A stretch of 64,000 bases of DNA, taken from positions 45,409,685-45,473,684 of the forward strand of contig CM055100.1 in NCBI GenBank assembly GCA_029204225.1. The letters are read 5' to 3'. The notes below the pieces were generated by a model. It did not search any database, had not been told where the DNA came from, and saw only the letters and a program-made list of their open reading frames with translations. Source of the stretch: Diphasiastrum complanatum (taxonomy: Eukaryota > Streptophyta > Lycopodiopsida > Lycopodiales > Lycopodiaceae). This document shows positions 47,867 through 58,500 of this stretch, one piece after another. Made by a program: the position numbers and the translations under genes. Positions within the stretch are counted from its first letter, which is position 1; each line of letters opens with the position of its first letter.

Positions 47867-50277
47867 ATGTATGTGACTTTCATAGATGATTGTACTATAT
47901 TCACTTGGATTGAATTATTGTCTAAGAAAAGCCTTGTATATAGAGCTTTTGTAAAGTTTAAGGCTCTAGTGGAAAAGCAACTTAGTTCTTGCATTAAAGT
48001 TCTAAGATGTGATAATGGAGGAGAGTATATCTCCAACAAGATGAGAGACTTTTGTGAGATCAATGGCATTAAGAGAGAGCTCACTTGTTCCTACACCCCC
48101 TAACAAAATGGGGTGGCCGAGAGGAAAAATAGGAGCCTTTGTGAATGTGCAAAGTCTTTAAGACTTGATGCATCTCTACCCATCTCTTTTTGGGGGGAGA
48201 CCATAACTTGTGAAAATTACTTATGTAATAGTCTTCCTGGTAGTGCTATTGGTGGGATCTCACCATTTCAAGCTTTGTTTGGCAATAAGCCCAATGTAAA
48301 AGATTTTAAAGTGTTTGGATGTATATGTTATGTCCACATTCCTTTGGAAACTAGAAGGAAAGAAGATGCAACTTCCTTCAAAGGAATATTTGTAGGCTAT
48401 AGTGAAAATAGCAAAGGATATAGGATATTTGATCCTATTTCAAGCAAAGTAAAAGCTAGCAAGGATGTCTTATTTGATGAATCTCAAAATTACAAGTTGT
48501 CTCCAAGTTCATCCAATATTTTAGGTGAAGATCTAGCAAAACCTGAGGAGGAGCTTCTTGAAAATGATCTTTTGGAAGATGAAGATCAAGTACCAAAGGG
48601 GCCGAGAAGATCCACAAGGAGCAAGGCCGAGCCTTCAAGGCTCACATACTTTGAGAAAGGGAAGCAAAGGGAAGACACAACTCCTTCTACCTCTTACTCT
48701 TTTCTAACCACAATGCTTTAAGAGCCATCAAGCTATGAAGATGCAAGTAGATCACAAGTTTGAAGAGATGCCATGCAAGTAGAGTTTGATGCTTTGATAG
48801 ATAATCAAACTTGGAATCTTGTACACCTTCCATATGGGAAGAAGCCACTTGCATGTAGGTGGATTTATAGATTAAAGTACAATCAAGATGGATCTATAAG
48901 TAAGTACAAAGCTAGATTGGTTGCTAAGGGGTTTCTTCAAACTAAAGGCATAGATTATGAAGAAACATTTGCTCCTGTAGCAAAGCTTGTAACTAATAGA
49001 TTGATCATTTGTATTGCTACTTTGTTCAAGTGGAATCTCTATCAAATGGATGTGACCAATGCTTTTTTGAATGGCTACTTGGAGGAGGAAATATACATGT
49101 TGTAACCCGAGGGCTTCATCAAGGACGGTGAGGAGGACAAGGTTTGCCACTTAAGGAAGAGCCTATATGGCTTGAAGCAAGCACCTAGAGCTTGGTACTC
49201 TAGGTTGCATGATTTTCTCTACTCCCTTGGCTTTGTGATTAGCTCTTATGAGCCTTCTTTGTACATCAAATATAATGATGGAAAGCTTATCATTTTAGTA
49301 CTTTATGTTGATGATATCGTATTGACAAGAAATGATGGTGAAGGCATAAGAAATGTTAAAGCTTCTTTGTCTAGTGAATTCAAGATGGTAGATCTAGGAC
49401 TTCTTAAGTCATACTTGGAATAGAAGTTACTAGAAGTAGCGATTTTACTTTTATAAGTCAATCAAAGTATGCTACTTCCATTCTTGAAAGGTTTGGCATG
49501 AAAGATTGTAAGGGGATTGACACCCCTATGGAGAAAGTTTGTAAAGTTACTAATGATTGTGATGAAGCATCCTTTGAGGACATCACACTCTCTAGGAAGC
49601 TAATAGGCTCCTTAATCTATTTGAAAATCACTAGACTAGATTTGAGCTATAGTGTAAGCAAGTTAAGTCAATATATGCAAGGTCCTTTGATGCATCATTG
49701 AAAAAGTGCCAATAGAGTGCTTAGATATGTCTCTTCTACTAGATTTTTTGGCAATGCCATTCTCTATCAAGGATCTAACTTGTACTTGAGAGCATTTTTG
49801 GATTCAGATTGTGCAGGAGACAAGATGGATAGAATATCTATAAGTGCATTTGCCACTTTCATTTGTGGAGGAGTGATATCTTGGCTTTCCAAAGAGCAAG
49901 ATATAATTTCTCTTTCCTCTTGTGAAGCCGAGTACAAGGCATTGACTTCAACAACCAAAGAACTCCTATGGTTAAGAAGACTTTTGGTGGAGCTTCAAGT
50001 GCTAAAAGCCGAGGAGATCCCTTGCATCTATTGTGACAATCAAGCTTCTCAACAAATTGCTACCAATCCGATCTTCCATGCTAGAACAAAGCATATTGAG
50101 ATAGCTCATCACTTTGTGATTGAGAAGGTGCAATCCAAGGAGGTTCAACTTCATCATGTGCCATCATCCGAGTGCATAGTTGATATCTAAACCAAACCTT
50201 TGGCTAAAGATCCATTTTTCAAGTTAATAAGTGCTCTTGGAATTGTAGATAGATGTACATTAGACTTTCCAAGCTAG
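47867..50277 (+). pseudogene. Element E integrase, reverse transcriptase and RNase H
   Basis: Integrase: TFIDDCTIFTW, then LRCDNGGEYIS, and after a TAA at 48103 NGVAERKNRSLCECAK, C-terminal FVGYSENSKGYRIFDP (to 48721). RT: LACRWIYRLKYNQD, MDVTNAFLNGYLEEEI, a TAA at about 49103, then LKQAPRAWYSRL and LYVDDIVLT. A shift lies near 49420. RNase H at 49498-50190: FLDSDCAGDKMDRIS, SLSSCEAEYKALT and HARTKHIEIAHHFV, ending VDI(stop)TKPLAKD. In total four or more stops or shifts. Confidence 0.88.
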
Positions 50278-50280
50278 AAG

Positions 50281-50290
50281 TGAGGAGGAG
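50281..50290 (+). other. Element E polypurine tract
   Basis: TGAGGAGGAG directly precedes the 3' LTR start TGTTAAAAATG. Confidence 0.85.
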
Positions 50291-51134
50291 TGTTAAAAAT
50301 GTCACTTCAAACTTGTTATACTTGATGTATCTTGAGATATGAGATCATGATAGGATCTCACATGTGTGGAGTCTGTTCCCACATGTGAAAAGATGTACAT
50401 AACTTGTTTTTATAAAGTTAGATTGATTTTAGTTGGATCTACCCATGTGTGAAATTGACCTTTGAGTAGAATCTAGAAATGAGTCAAATTGGTCAAACTT
50501 TGGTAAATAGAATGCACTTCCATGTGAATGAGTAAATGCTCCCACATGTAAAGATGAGATTCACACGTGTGGATAAGATAGTAGATGATAAAATAAAGAG
50601 ATTCCATTAGATCCTATTTTATAGAGAATATTCCTATGAATGTGGAAGACTAGCTTTGTTTTCTAGCCAAAGAGAATAGTCAACTTTGATAAATGAGCAT
50701 ATATGGCTCCCATTGGTGGATCTGGATGACTAGGCACTACATGTGCAAAGGCTTGCTGGCCAGTATACAGCTCGTGGATGTACTTGATCTATAAAGGGAT
50801 CAACCAAATCAATGAGAAGTTGATGAGACTTTGGCAAATTCTAGTTTTCTTGTATTTTCCACATTTGTCTTGAGTTTTGATGAGTGGAATGCTCTTGTAT
50901 GCTTGAATACTTTAATCTCTATTTACAGTCCATACAGGTACTGTCCTCCACATGTATGAGGCTTCTCTTCATAGTTTTTAATCATTGGATCCATTCCTCT
51001 TGCTCAAATTATAGTGTAATGCATCTAGATCAAGATCTAACACTTAGAACTTGATAGATCATTGTGTTAAGCAATCAATAACTCTTAATGATTGTTTTGT
51101 ACATTCAAAGTTGTCCTTTTCTCTGAAAATGATA
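50291..51134 (+). repeat. Element E 3' LTR (844 bp)
   Basis: Matches the 5' LTR at roughly 95% by eye, with small indels. The terminus reads ATGATA instead of ATTGACA. Identity well below that of element G implies an older insertion. Confidence 0.92.
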
Positions 51135-51139
51135 GATAT

Positions 51140-52390
51140 AACTAGAACATGAAGAACCATTAGAATGTGAATGAAGTGATTCCTCCATGCTTCAAACTTT
51201 GAACTTTGGAAAATTACAGCAACCAAACAATCAATGTGAGTGATGACCATTTGCTTGCTTGTCTCCTCCAACTTTGTCCTTTCTTGATATGTCTCCACCA
51301 TAAAACTCCATGAATGAGCCTCCATCTCCATCTTGCCACAAGAAACCATCAAACCTTGGAGATCCATGAGTAGGTGAGTACATCAATGATGCAAATCCAG
51401 CACCACATGACTCCATAAACCAAGTAGGTTGCACTAGTCCATCTTCAAGATCTACTTGACACAAGAAAATGACCCTGAATTCACCAAAAATTGACAATCT
51501 CCAAACATTGGCACCAAGTAGCTCAACATTTGAGAACTTAATCATGGATGAGTGATATAATGAACCTCCAATAGCTTCATTTACATTAGCAGATCTAGCC
51601 AAGAATGCTAGTACAACTCCAACAATAAGATATTTCAAGACAATGTAGCTAGTTTGTCCATATCTTGTCAATTTGCACAGATCCACATTGAATAGCTCAA
51701 ACATGAGATAGAACAAGTAAAGTAAACTTGAACAACACTTTCTTGCTGCTCCATTGACCTAACTTGAGTTTAAATACTCCTACAAAAACAGATCCAAAAC
51801 ATCTTTGCCAATTGACCTTCCTTTGATGCTCTTGACTAGCTCCAAATTGCCACCTTTCCTTTTGTGTTGTTGAAGCCCTTTGAGACCAACCTCTTGATCT
51901 TCCTCTTGACCATCAAAGTCATTGAACAAAATTTGTTTTCTAGATCCTTTACTTGATTTTCCAGCATGAAAACCATGAGAACCAATATCTACTTGCATAG
52001 CATCATCTACACAAGAAAATTCTCCAAAACATGTGAGTAAAGCAAAGTGAGTCACTTCCACTTGCTTACCTTTCTCTTGATCATCAAAGATATCAAAGAT
52101 ATGAATATCTTCAGACCTGAACCTCTTGAAATACTCCCTCTAAAACATATGATCTATATCCAACAAAATCTCATCAATGCTTGATCTCGAACTTCCACAA
52201 AGGTTAGTGAAAACAATGCCACCAATGTCACCATCATAAATCAAAAGATAGATTCCAAACTTTCCATCCAACATAGAGTAGGTGAAGATGAGTATCAAAC
52301 CTAATAAATCAAGCCCTCTTGAGTCCATAAAAAACCTCAATAAGCTCACCAATGAGATCTCCCTTGCCTTGAAGAAATTGCCTCTTGAGG
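51140..52390 (-). pseudogene. Unrecognised coding segment carried in element F
   Basis: In F the pre-integrase domain is cut right after WHKRMGHL (about 52390) and replaced by unrelated sequence. Minus-strand open frames follow: 52140-52390, 51780-52061 (charged, GLQQHKRKGGNLELVKSIKG), and 51231-51716, 161 residues with a hydrophobic segment YIVLKYLIVGVVLAFLA and a Gly/Phe/Asp-rich C-terminus (PRFDGFLWQDGDGGS). A repeated word links the pieces (FGEFSCVD at about 52000, IFGEFRVIFL in the last frame). None is a retroviral domain I know. Captured host sequence or a lineage-specific ORF are the options; no function is proposed. Confidence 0.5.
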
Positions 52391-53708
52391 TGTCCCATCC
52401 TTTTGTGCCAAACCTCTTGAATAGAAATTTGCTCCCTTGCAACACATCCAACTTGGTTAGCAATAACACAAGCATCTAGTTTGAACAACTTCCCTTGTCT
52501 TTTACCTTTTCCAATCAAGACATGCTTCCTTCTGATCAAACAAGCATCTGCATCAAACTCCACCTTGAGGCCTTTACTTATCATTTGGCTCACACTAAGA
52601 AAATTCTTGGTAATAGATAAACAAGACATCTTCCAAATGAACATTCCTATTTGTAGAGAGAGAAATAGGAATTGTGCCAATCCCATTGATTGCACACTTA
52701 CCATCATTGGCCGTGTAGATCACCCTCTTGTCCTCTCCATATGCCAACAAAGAAGTGAAGTACTATTTGTGAAAGGTCATGTGTGAACTTGCTCCATTAT
52801 CAATCCACCAAGGATCTAGATCTCCATCATTAGCAAGCATACATGAAGACCTCACAAAAGCATCATCATTTGCATCTTGAACATCCAAACCATCCTCATC
52901 AAGGTAAGATTACCTTGCTTGTCTCCTTGATCTCTCTTCTTCTTGTAGCACTCAATTGCAAAGTGTCCTTTGATGCCACAATAGAAGCACTTGAGGTTTG
53001 ATCTATCCTTCTTTTTGCCACTTGAAGAAGCATCCACTTGATCTACCCTTTAAACCACTTACTTCTGGTTTTGTCCATGAATTTTCCCTTTGTGAACATA
53101 TCATCCTCTTGAAGTGTCAATGTAGATCCACCTCTTGCTTGAAGCCTATATTCCTCATTGATCAAGATCTCTTGAAGATCCATCAAACTTGGCAAAGTCT
53201 TTTGAATAGCAATACTTTGAACAATGTTAGCATGAGCATCCAACAAGTCATTAAGAATTACTTGAATAAGCTCTCCTTCCTTAGTGCTTTCATCAATGCA
53301 AGCCAACTCATCATTCAATGCTTTCATTCTCAAAACAAAAGTACTCAAACTTTCTTCATTCTTTTGCGAACAAGAAAAGATTTGCCTTCTTAGAGTCAAC
53401 ACTCTAGAAGTAGACTTGGATTCATAAAGCTTCTTCAATGAATTCCAAGCTTCCAAAGATGATGTGCACTTACCAACTTCCTTGAGAAGTTCATTGGTAA
53501 CATTCATCTTTATTACGTGTAGAGCCTTCTTGGCCCTCTTGTCATACCTCATTTGATCTTGTTGTGTTGCTGGTCTCTCCCAGACCTACAACAATATCCA
53601 AAACATCATTCATCTCAAGAAGTGACTCCATCCTCACTTTCCACATGAATAGTTACTTGAGGTAAGCCTATCATTGGCTTCCAACATGACTCCAATCGAG
53701 GTTGCCAT
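52309..53708 (-). pseudogene. Element F gag, protease and start of pre-integrase region
   Basis: Gag begins at the ATG at 53708 (MATSIGVMLEANDRL), shifts near 53560, and is open at 53043-53552 (HVIKMNVTNELLKEVGKC, LTLRRQIFSCSQKNEES). The zinc knuckle CFYCGIKGHFAIEC is at 52852-53037. The protease active site is degraded, and its tail and the HxxH region (EVWHKRMGHL) are at 52309-52707. It is clearly the same family as element G gag. Confidence 0.8.
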
Positions 53709-53796
53709 GTAGCAATGGACCTGATCTTCTCTTTTAATATGCCAAATATGAAAATATAGCAAAATGTGATGAAACTAGTTGAATCTTTCACACAAA

Positions 53797-54043
53797 CCCT
53801 ATTTGGCCACTTGGTTTTCCCTCCAAAATGCTAACCCTACTATTTTTGGGTCTAGATTCATAGTACCCGACATTCAAATTTGAATCTCTCCAACTACCAA
53901 CTTTCCCGCACTTTCAAAAAGTGTTTATTGAATGTATTTTAAACTAATATAACTTCAAAAAGTTTATCTCTAAGTCTATAATGAGTTTTGGCCTCAATTA
54001 ACAATTTACCAAAATATGACTAAACTTGTTAAAATCTCTCACA
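53797..54043 (-). repeat. Element F 5' LTR (5' part only)
   Basis: Starts TGTGAGAGATTTTAAC at 54043 and matches 45011-45261. It is cut at 53797. Between it and gag lies a 65-bp piece (53722-53789) that itself resembles a related LTR start (GTGTGAAAGATTCAACTAG), so the PBS and leader have been lost by rearrangement. Confidence 0.65.
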
Positions 54044-54048
54044 AGAAT

Positions 54049-54290
54049 TCTGTTGACCCATAGAAGTGTTATCTTCATTCTCTCTCTACTTGCTGGAATT
54101 AGTACTAGTTATAGACACAATGAGCTTATCCAAAAAAAAGTACCACACGACTTGTTTAATCACTAACTTATGGTAAATCAGTGAAAGTAATCATGATTCC
54201 AAGAGAGACGATTTGCGTTGTGATGTTGCAATAAATTGGTAGTGACTTGCCTATTTTATAAAAAAATCTAATATTTACATTTGTCAAATA
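54049..54290. other. Spacer between elements F and H/G
   Basis: No gene seen. AT-rich. Confidence 0.35.
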
Positions 54291-54590
54291 ATGTGATAGG
54301 TTCGATATGTGACAATAAAGAAAGGTGGCCACTAACTATCATAAAAGTGTGGTAGTTGCAATTTTCACAATACAGGAGGTAGTCCCATTTGAGGAAAAGT
54401 GCAATAGGCTGGAACATTGAGGCAATTCTTCTTGAGTGAAATGAAATAGGCTGTGACATTGTGGTAGTTGTTTCTTGAGTAAAAATATGATAGGTTTTAA
54501 TAGTGAGGCAATCACTTCCTAGGTAAAAATGTGATAGGTTGTGAGCAAAGATTGTCATTTTCTAGGTAAAAATTGATAATGAGATAGACA
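54291..54590. repeat. Degenerate ~44-bp tandem repeat
   Basis: Units with the core ATAGGYT...ACATTGWGGYARTT...CTTCTTGAGTRAAAA start at 54404, 54446, 54490 and 54534; a diverged copy starts at 54296. Spacings are 42, 44 and 44 bp. This lies in the expected interior of older element H, downstream of its PBS. Confidence 0.65.
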
Positions 54591-54932
54591 TTGCAGTCAG
54601 TGTCCTTTTTTGCCCTTTAGAAGATGCAAAAATGTGTAGTAGCTATTGTGAATTTGTTTAAAATTGGCAAACTATCAAGAAACTAATTCAAAATTGCAAG
54701 TATTTTGGCTATGACTAAATATGAGTAATTTTGCAAGCTAAAAAATCCATTCAAAAATCACATGGAATTACATGTTCTAACAAAACATAACAAAAATCAC
54801 AAATTGTGGAGTTTTTTTTTCACAACTTTAATTGTAGCTCATTGTAGATTCACTTTGTATGTTGTTACCTAGTGACTTCCAGAAGCTTTACCAAACATTT
54901 TTTACTTGATTTCCAATCCCTTTTCTGAGTGG
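54591..54932. other. Interior of older element H, no coding sequence recognised
   Basis: AT-rich DNA between the 44-bp repeats and the element G target duplication AGTGG (54928-54932). Confidence 0.4.
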
Positions 54933-55587
54933 TGTGAAAAATACAGATCCTAAGTGGATCTAAACTCCAAGATCATTGGCTTGAATGCTTGCACTCCAAA
55001 CTACATAAGCTAGGAATTGGCAACACATTCTATGCTACCTAGAATGCAAAGAACTTGATCAAAAAGCATTTATCACAAATGGAAACTTCCATAAACATCA
55101 AGTGCGGCCCAAAATAGCATTATACAGTCCATAATACATCAGCCTATCACTTTTGGAAAGCACCTAAGATCATACACAATAGCTTGAAGACAATACACAC
55201 AACAATGCTCTCAATGGAGGAAGAAACAATGACAATGATCTATTGATCTCAATGAAGCATACAAAAGGTTTCTCCAACCTGTTCTCGACGACTTCCCTAC
55301 TATTTATGGATGAGGAAGATGACTCTCTCTCCTCTCTCTAGAAGGTACTTGACCCTAGATATTCCCTATATAGGAAAAATAGCTAAAAATGGCTTATATG
55401 ACCAAAATACGTCAAAATGGTCTCATTTTGAAGGGTATGAAGTTTGACACTTCATCATACTGAAAAAATACAGTAAATAAAAACATTGTGGCCTGGTTCA
55501 CACGTGTGAAACTCCAGAACCAAAACTATTTACAATTTTAGCCAATTTAGGCCTCAAACTAGCTAGGAAATGTTGACAATTTTCACA
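54933..55587 (-). repeat. Element G 3' LTR (655 bp)
   Basis: Begins TGTGAAAATTGTCAAC at 55587 and ends GTATTTTTCACA at 54933. The palindrome TTCACACGTGTGAA is at 55497-55510. The stop codon of the polyprotein lies inside the first five LTR bases. Confidence 0.96.
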
Positions 55588-58500
55588 CTCCCTCTTCAAC
55601 ATTGGATGCTAGTTTCAACATAGTCTTTGAGCACATTCCAAGATTAGATCTATGCATTAAATATAGGTCCTTTCCCAATGGTTTGGTGAAGATATCAGCC
55701 ACACACTCCTTTGAAGAGACATGTTGAAGCTCCACCTCTTTGGCAATGACTTGATCTCTCACAAAATGGTGAGCAATCTCAATGTGCTTGCTCCTTGCAT
55801 GAAAAACAGGATTGCTTGCCAAGCTTTGGGCTGAAAGGTTATCACAAAGTATGATTGGAGTCTTCTCTGGTTCCAGCAAGTGAAGATCCAATAACATCCT
55901 CTTGATCCAAAGAATCTCCTTGGTGCATGTTGTTAATGCCTTGTACTCGGCTTCGGTGGAAGATAGAGAGATAGTTGGTTGCTTCTTTGATAGCCATGAG
56001 ACCACTCCATCTCCAAGATAGATTGCAAAGGCACTTGTTGACTTCCTATCCATTTGATCACCTGCAAAATCTGAATCTGAAAATCCACAAAGGTTAGGTG
56101 TAGTACCTCCATACAAGATGCCAAAATCTCTAGATCCCGAGATGTATCTAAGTACTCTCTTTCCTAGCTTCCAATGAGCCTCACTAGGATCTTGCATAAA
56201 TTGACTTAGTTTACCAACCACAAAGCTTAGATCAGGTCTTGTGATGGTTAACCATATAAGAGATCCTATTAGCTTTCTATAGAGAGTAATGTCCTTGAAG
56301 GATCTTTCATTACTTCTTGTAGTTAGCTTTACATTTGATTCCATAGGAGTAGAAACAACTTTACAATCTTCCATATGAAACCTTTTTAGAATAGAGTTAA
56401 CATACTTTTCTTGACATATGAATGTAGATTTAGAAGTTCTAATAATCTCTATTCCTAAGATATAATGAAGTTTACCAAGATCTTGAATTTCAAACTCTCT
56501 TTTGAGTGCCATCTTGATTTCATCTATATCTAGATTGTTACCACCACTTAAGATAATGTCATCAACATAGATCAAAAGTAAAGTGATATCATTTTCATTC
56601 AATCTAAAGTAGAGAGAATGATCATACTCACTCATAACAAAGTTTTGAGAAAGTAAGAAGGAATTGAGCTTAGCATACCAACTCCTTGGTGCTTGCTTTA
56701 GCCCATACAAACTCTTTTGGAGATAGCACACATGATTAGGCTCATCATGTGAAACATAGCCCTCGGGTTGCTCCATGTAAATATCTTCTTCAAGATCACC
56801 ATTCAAGAAGGCATTAGTAACATCCATTTGCCACATATCCCAATCATAAAGAGTTGCAAGAGAGATTAGGATTCGAATAGTTACCATCTTTGCCACGGGT
56901 GCAAAGGTCTCATCATAGTCAATACCATATTCTTGAGCATACCCCTTTGCCACCAACCTTGCCTTGTACTTGTTGATTGATCCATCTTGATTTGTCTTGA
57001 TCTTGAAGATCCACTTACAACCAATTGCCTTCTTGTCCTTTGGAAGCTTTACCAACCTCCATGTGTTGCTTTTGATGAGTGCTTGATGCTCATGATCCAT
57101 GGCTTGGATCCATTCCTTCTTTTGAATTGCTTCACCTACACAAGTTGGTTCATCAAAAGAGGTAAGAAAAGCAAAGTTAGAGTTGTCCACCACTTGCTTT
57201 CCTTTTTCATCATAGGTTAGCCTTGATGGCTTAGCCCTTTGCCTTTGAGTCTTCCTTGAAGTTTGCTTTGGAGTGGCATCTCCATCTTCATCCAAGACAT
57301 CTTGCACATCATGATGATTAGTAGGCACATCAACATCAACATCAACAACATCGGAAACATTCTCTTCATGAAAGATGACATCCCTACTTATGACAACTTT
57401 CTTTGTAGAAGGAATGTACACTTTGTAAGCCTTGCTTACTTCACTATAGCCAACAAACACACCCTTCTTTGATGAAGGATCTTCTTTAGTTCTATCATCA
57501 AGTGTGATATTGACAAAACATGTACATCCAAAGATCCTACAATGCTTGACACTCGGCCTTCTACCATAAAGAACCTCATGAGGAGTTTTACCATCCAAGG
57601 AAGCACTTGTCCATCTATTACATAGATAGTTAGCACATGCTAAAGCTTCCCCCCAAAAAGACTTAGCAAGATTAGCATGTAGTCTCATTGCCTTGGCACA
57701 TTCACAAAGGGTTCTATTCTTCCTCTCGGCCACTCCATTCTGTTGTGGAGTCCTAGGACTAGACATCTCCCTCTTAATCCCATGTGCTATACAAAAGTCT
57801 TTGAACCTATTTGAGGTGTATTCCCCTCCATTATCAGATCTTAAGCATTTGATCTTTGTATTGAATTGGTTTTCCATTTCATTCTTGAACTTGACAAATG
57901 CAGCAAACACTTCATCCTTACTTTTAAGAAGATAGATCCAAGTATACCTACTAAAGTCATCAATGAAAGTTGCATACATCTTTGCCCCACCATTGCTAGT
58001 TGTACTAGAAGAATGAATATCAGAATGCACAAGTTGAAAAGCTTCTTTAGATCTAGAAGTAGATCTAGAATAAGCAAGTCTATGAGATTTGGACAAGGCA
58101 CAATGTTCACAAACACTATTGTTTGCAACAAGACTTTTAGGGAGACCAAGAACAAGCTCTTTCTTTGCCATTACCTCCAAAGATTTGAAGTTGGGATGGC
58201 CCAACCTCTTGTGCCAAACTTCTTGGTTTGTCAATTGCTCCCTAGCCATACATCCTTCATGATTAGAGATCACACATGCATCAAGCTTGAAAAGTTTACC
58301 ATGCCTCCTACCTTGAGCAATCAAGGATCCACATTTACTTAACAAACATGCATCTCCAATGAACTCCACATCAAGTCCTTTGTCAATCATTTGACTTACA
58401 CTAAGCAAATTCTTAGTGATTGAAGGAATGTACAAAACATTTTCAAGATTTGCTTTCCTATTTGTTGAAAGGGAAATAGGAATAGTGCCTATGCCTTTGA

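Larger units (their letters stand above)
45448..51134 (+). mobile_element. Copia element E, complete with LTRs, internally deleted
   Basis: A plus-strand element of 5687 bp. The 5' LTR is 45448-46297 and the 3' LTR 50291-51134. It is flanked by the 5-bp target duplication GATAT (45443-45447 and 51135-51139), which fixes both ends. The PBS, a defective polyprotein and a polypurine tract lie in order. It belongs to the same family as element C. Zinc knuckle and protease are missing and several stops occur, so it is non-autonomous. Confidence 0.95.
44500..54043 (-). mobile_element. Copia element F, split by element E
   Basis: Minus strand. Upper LTR fragment at 53797-54043, gag and protease at 52309-53708, then a segment of unknown coding origin to about 51140. 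Element E interrupts at 45448-51134. F resumes at 45447 with the end of its ORF (45257-45442, ending LVEEGV like element G) and a polypurine run, followed by the 3' LTR. RT, RNase H and most of the integrase are not present on either side, so F was already non-autonomous before E inserted. Confidence 0.72.
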
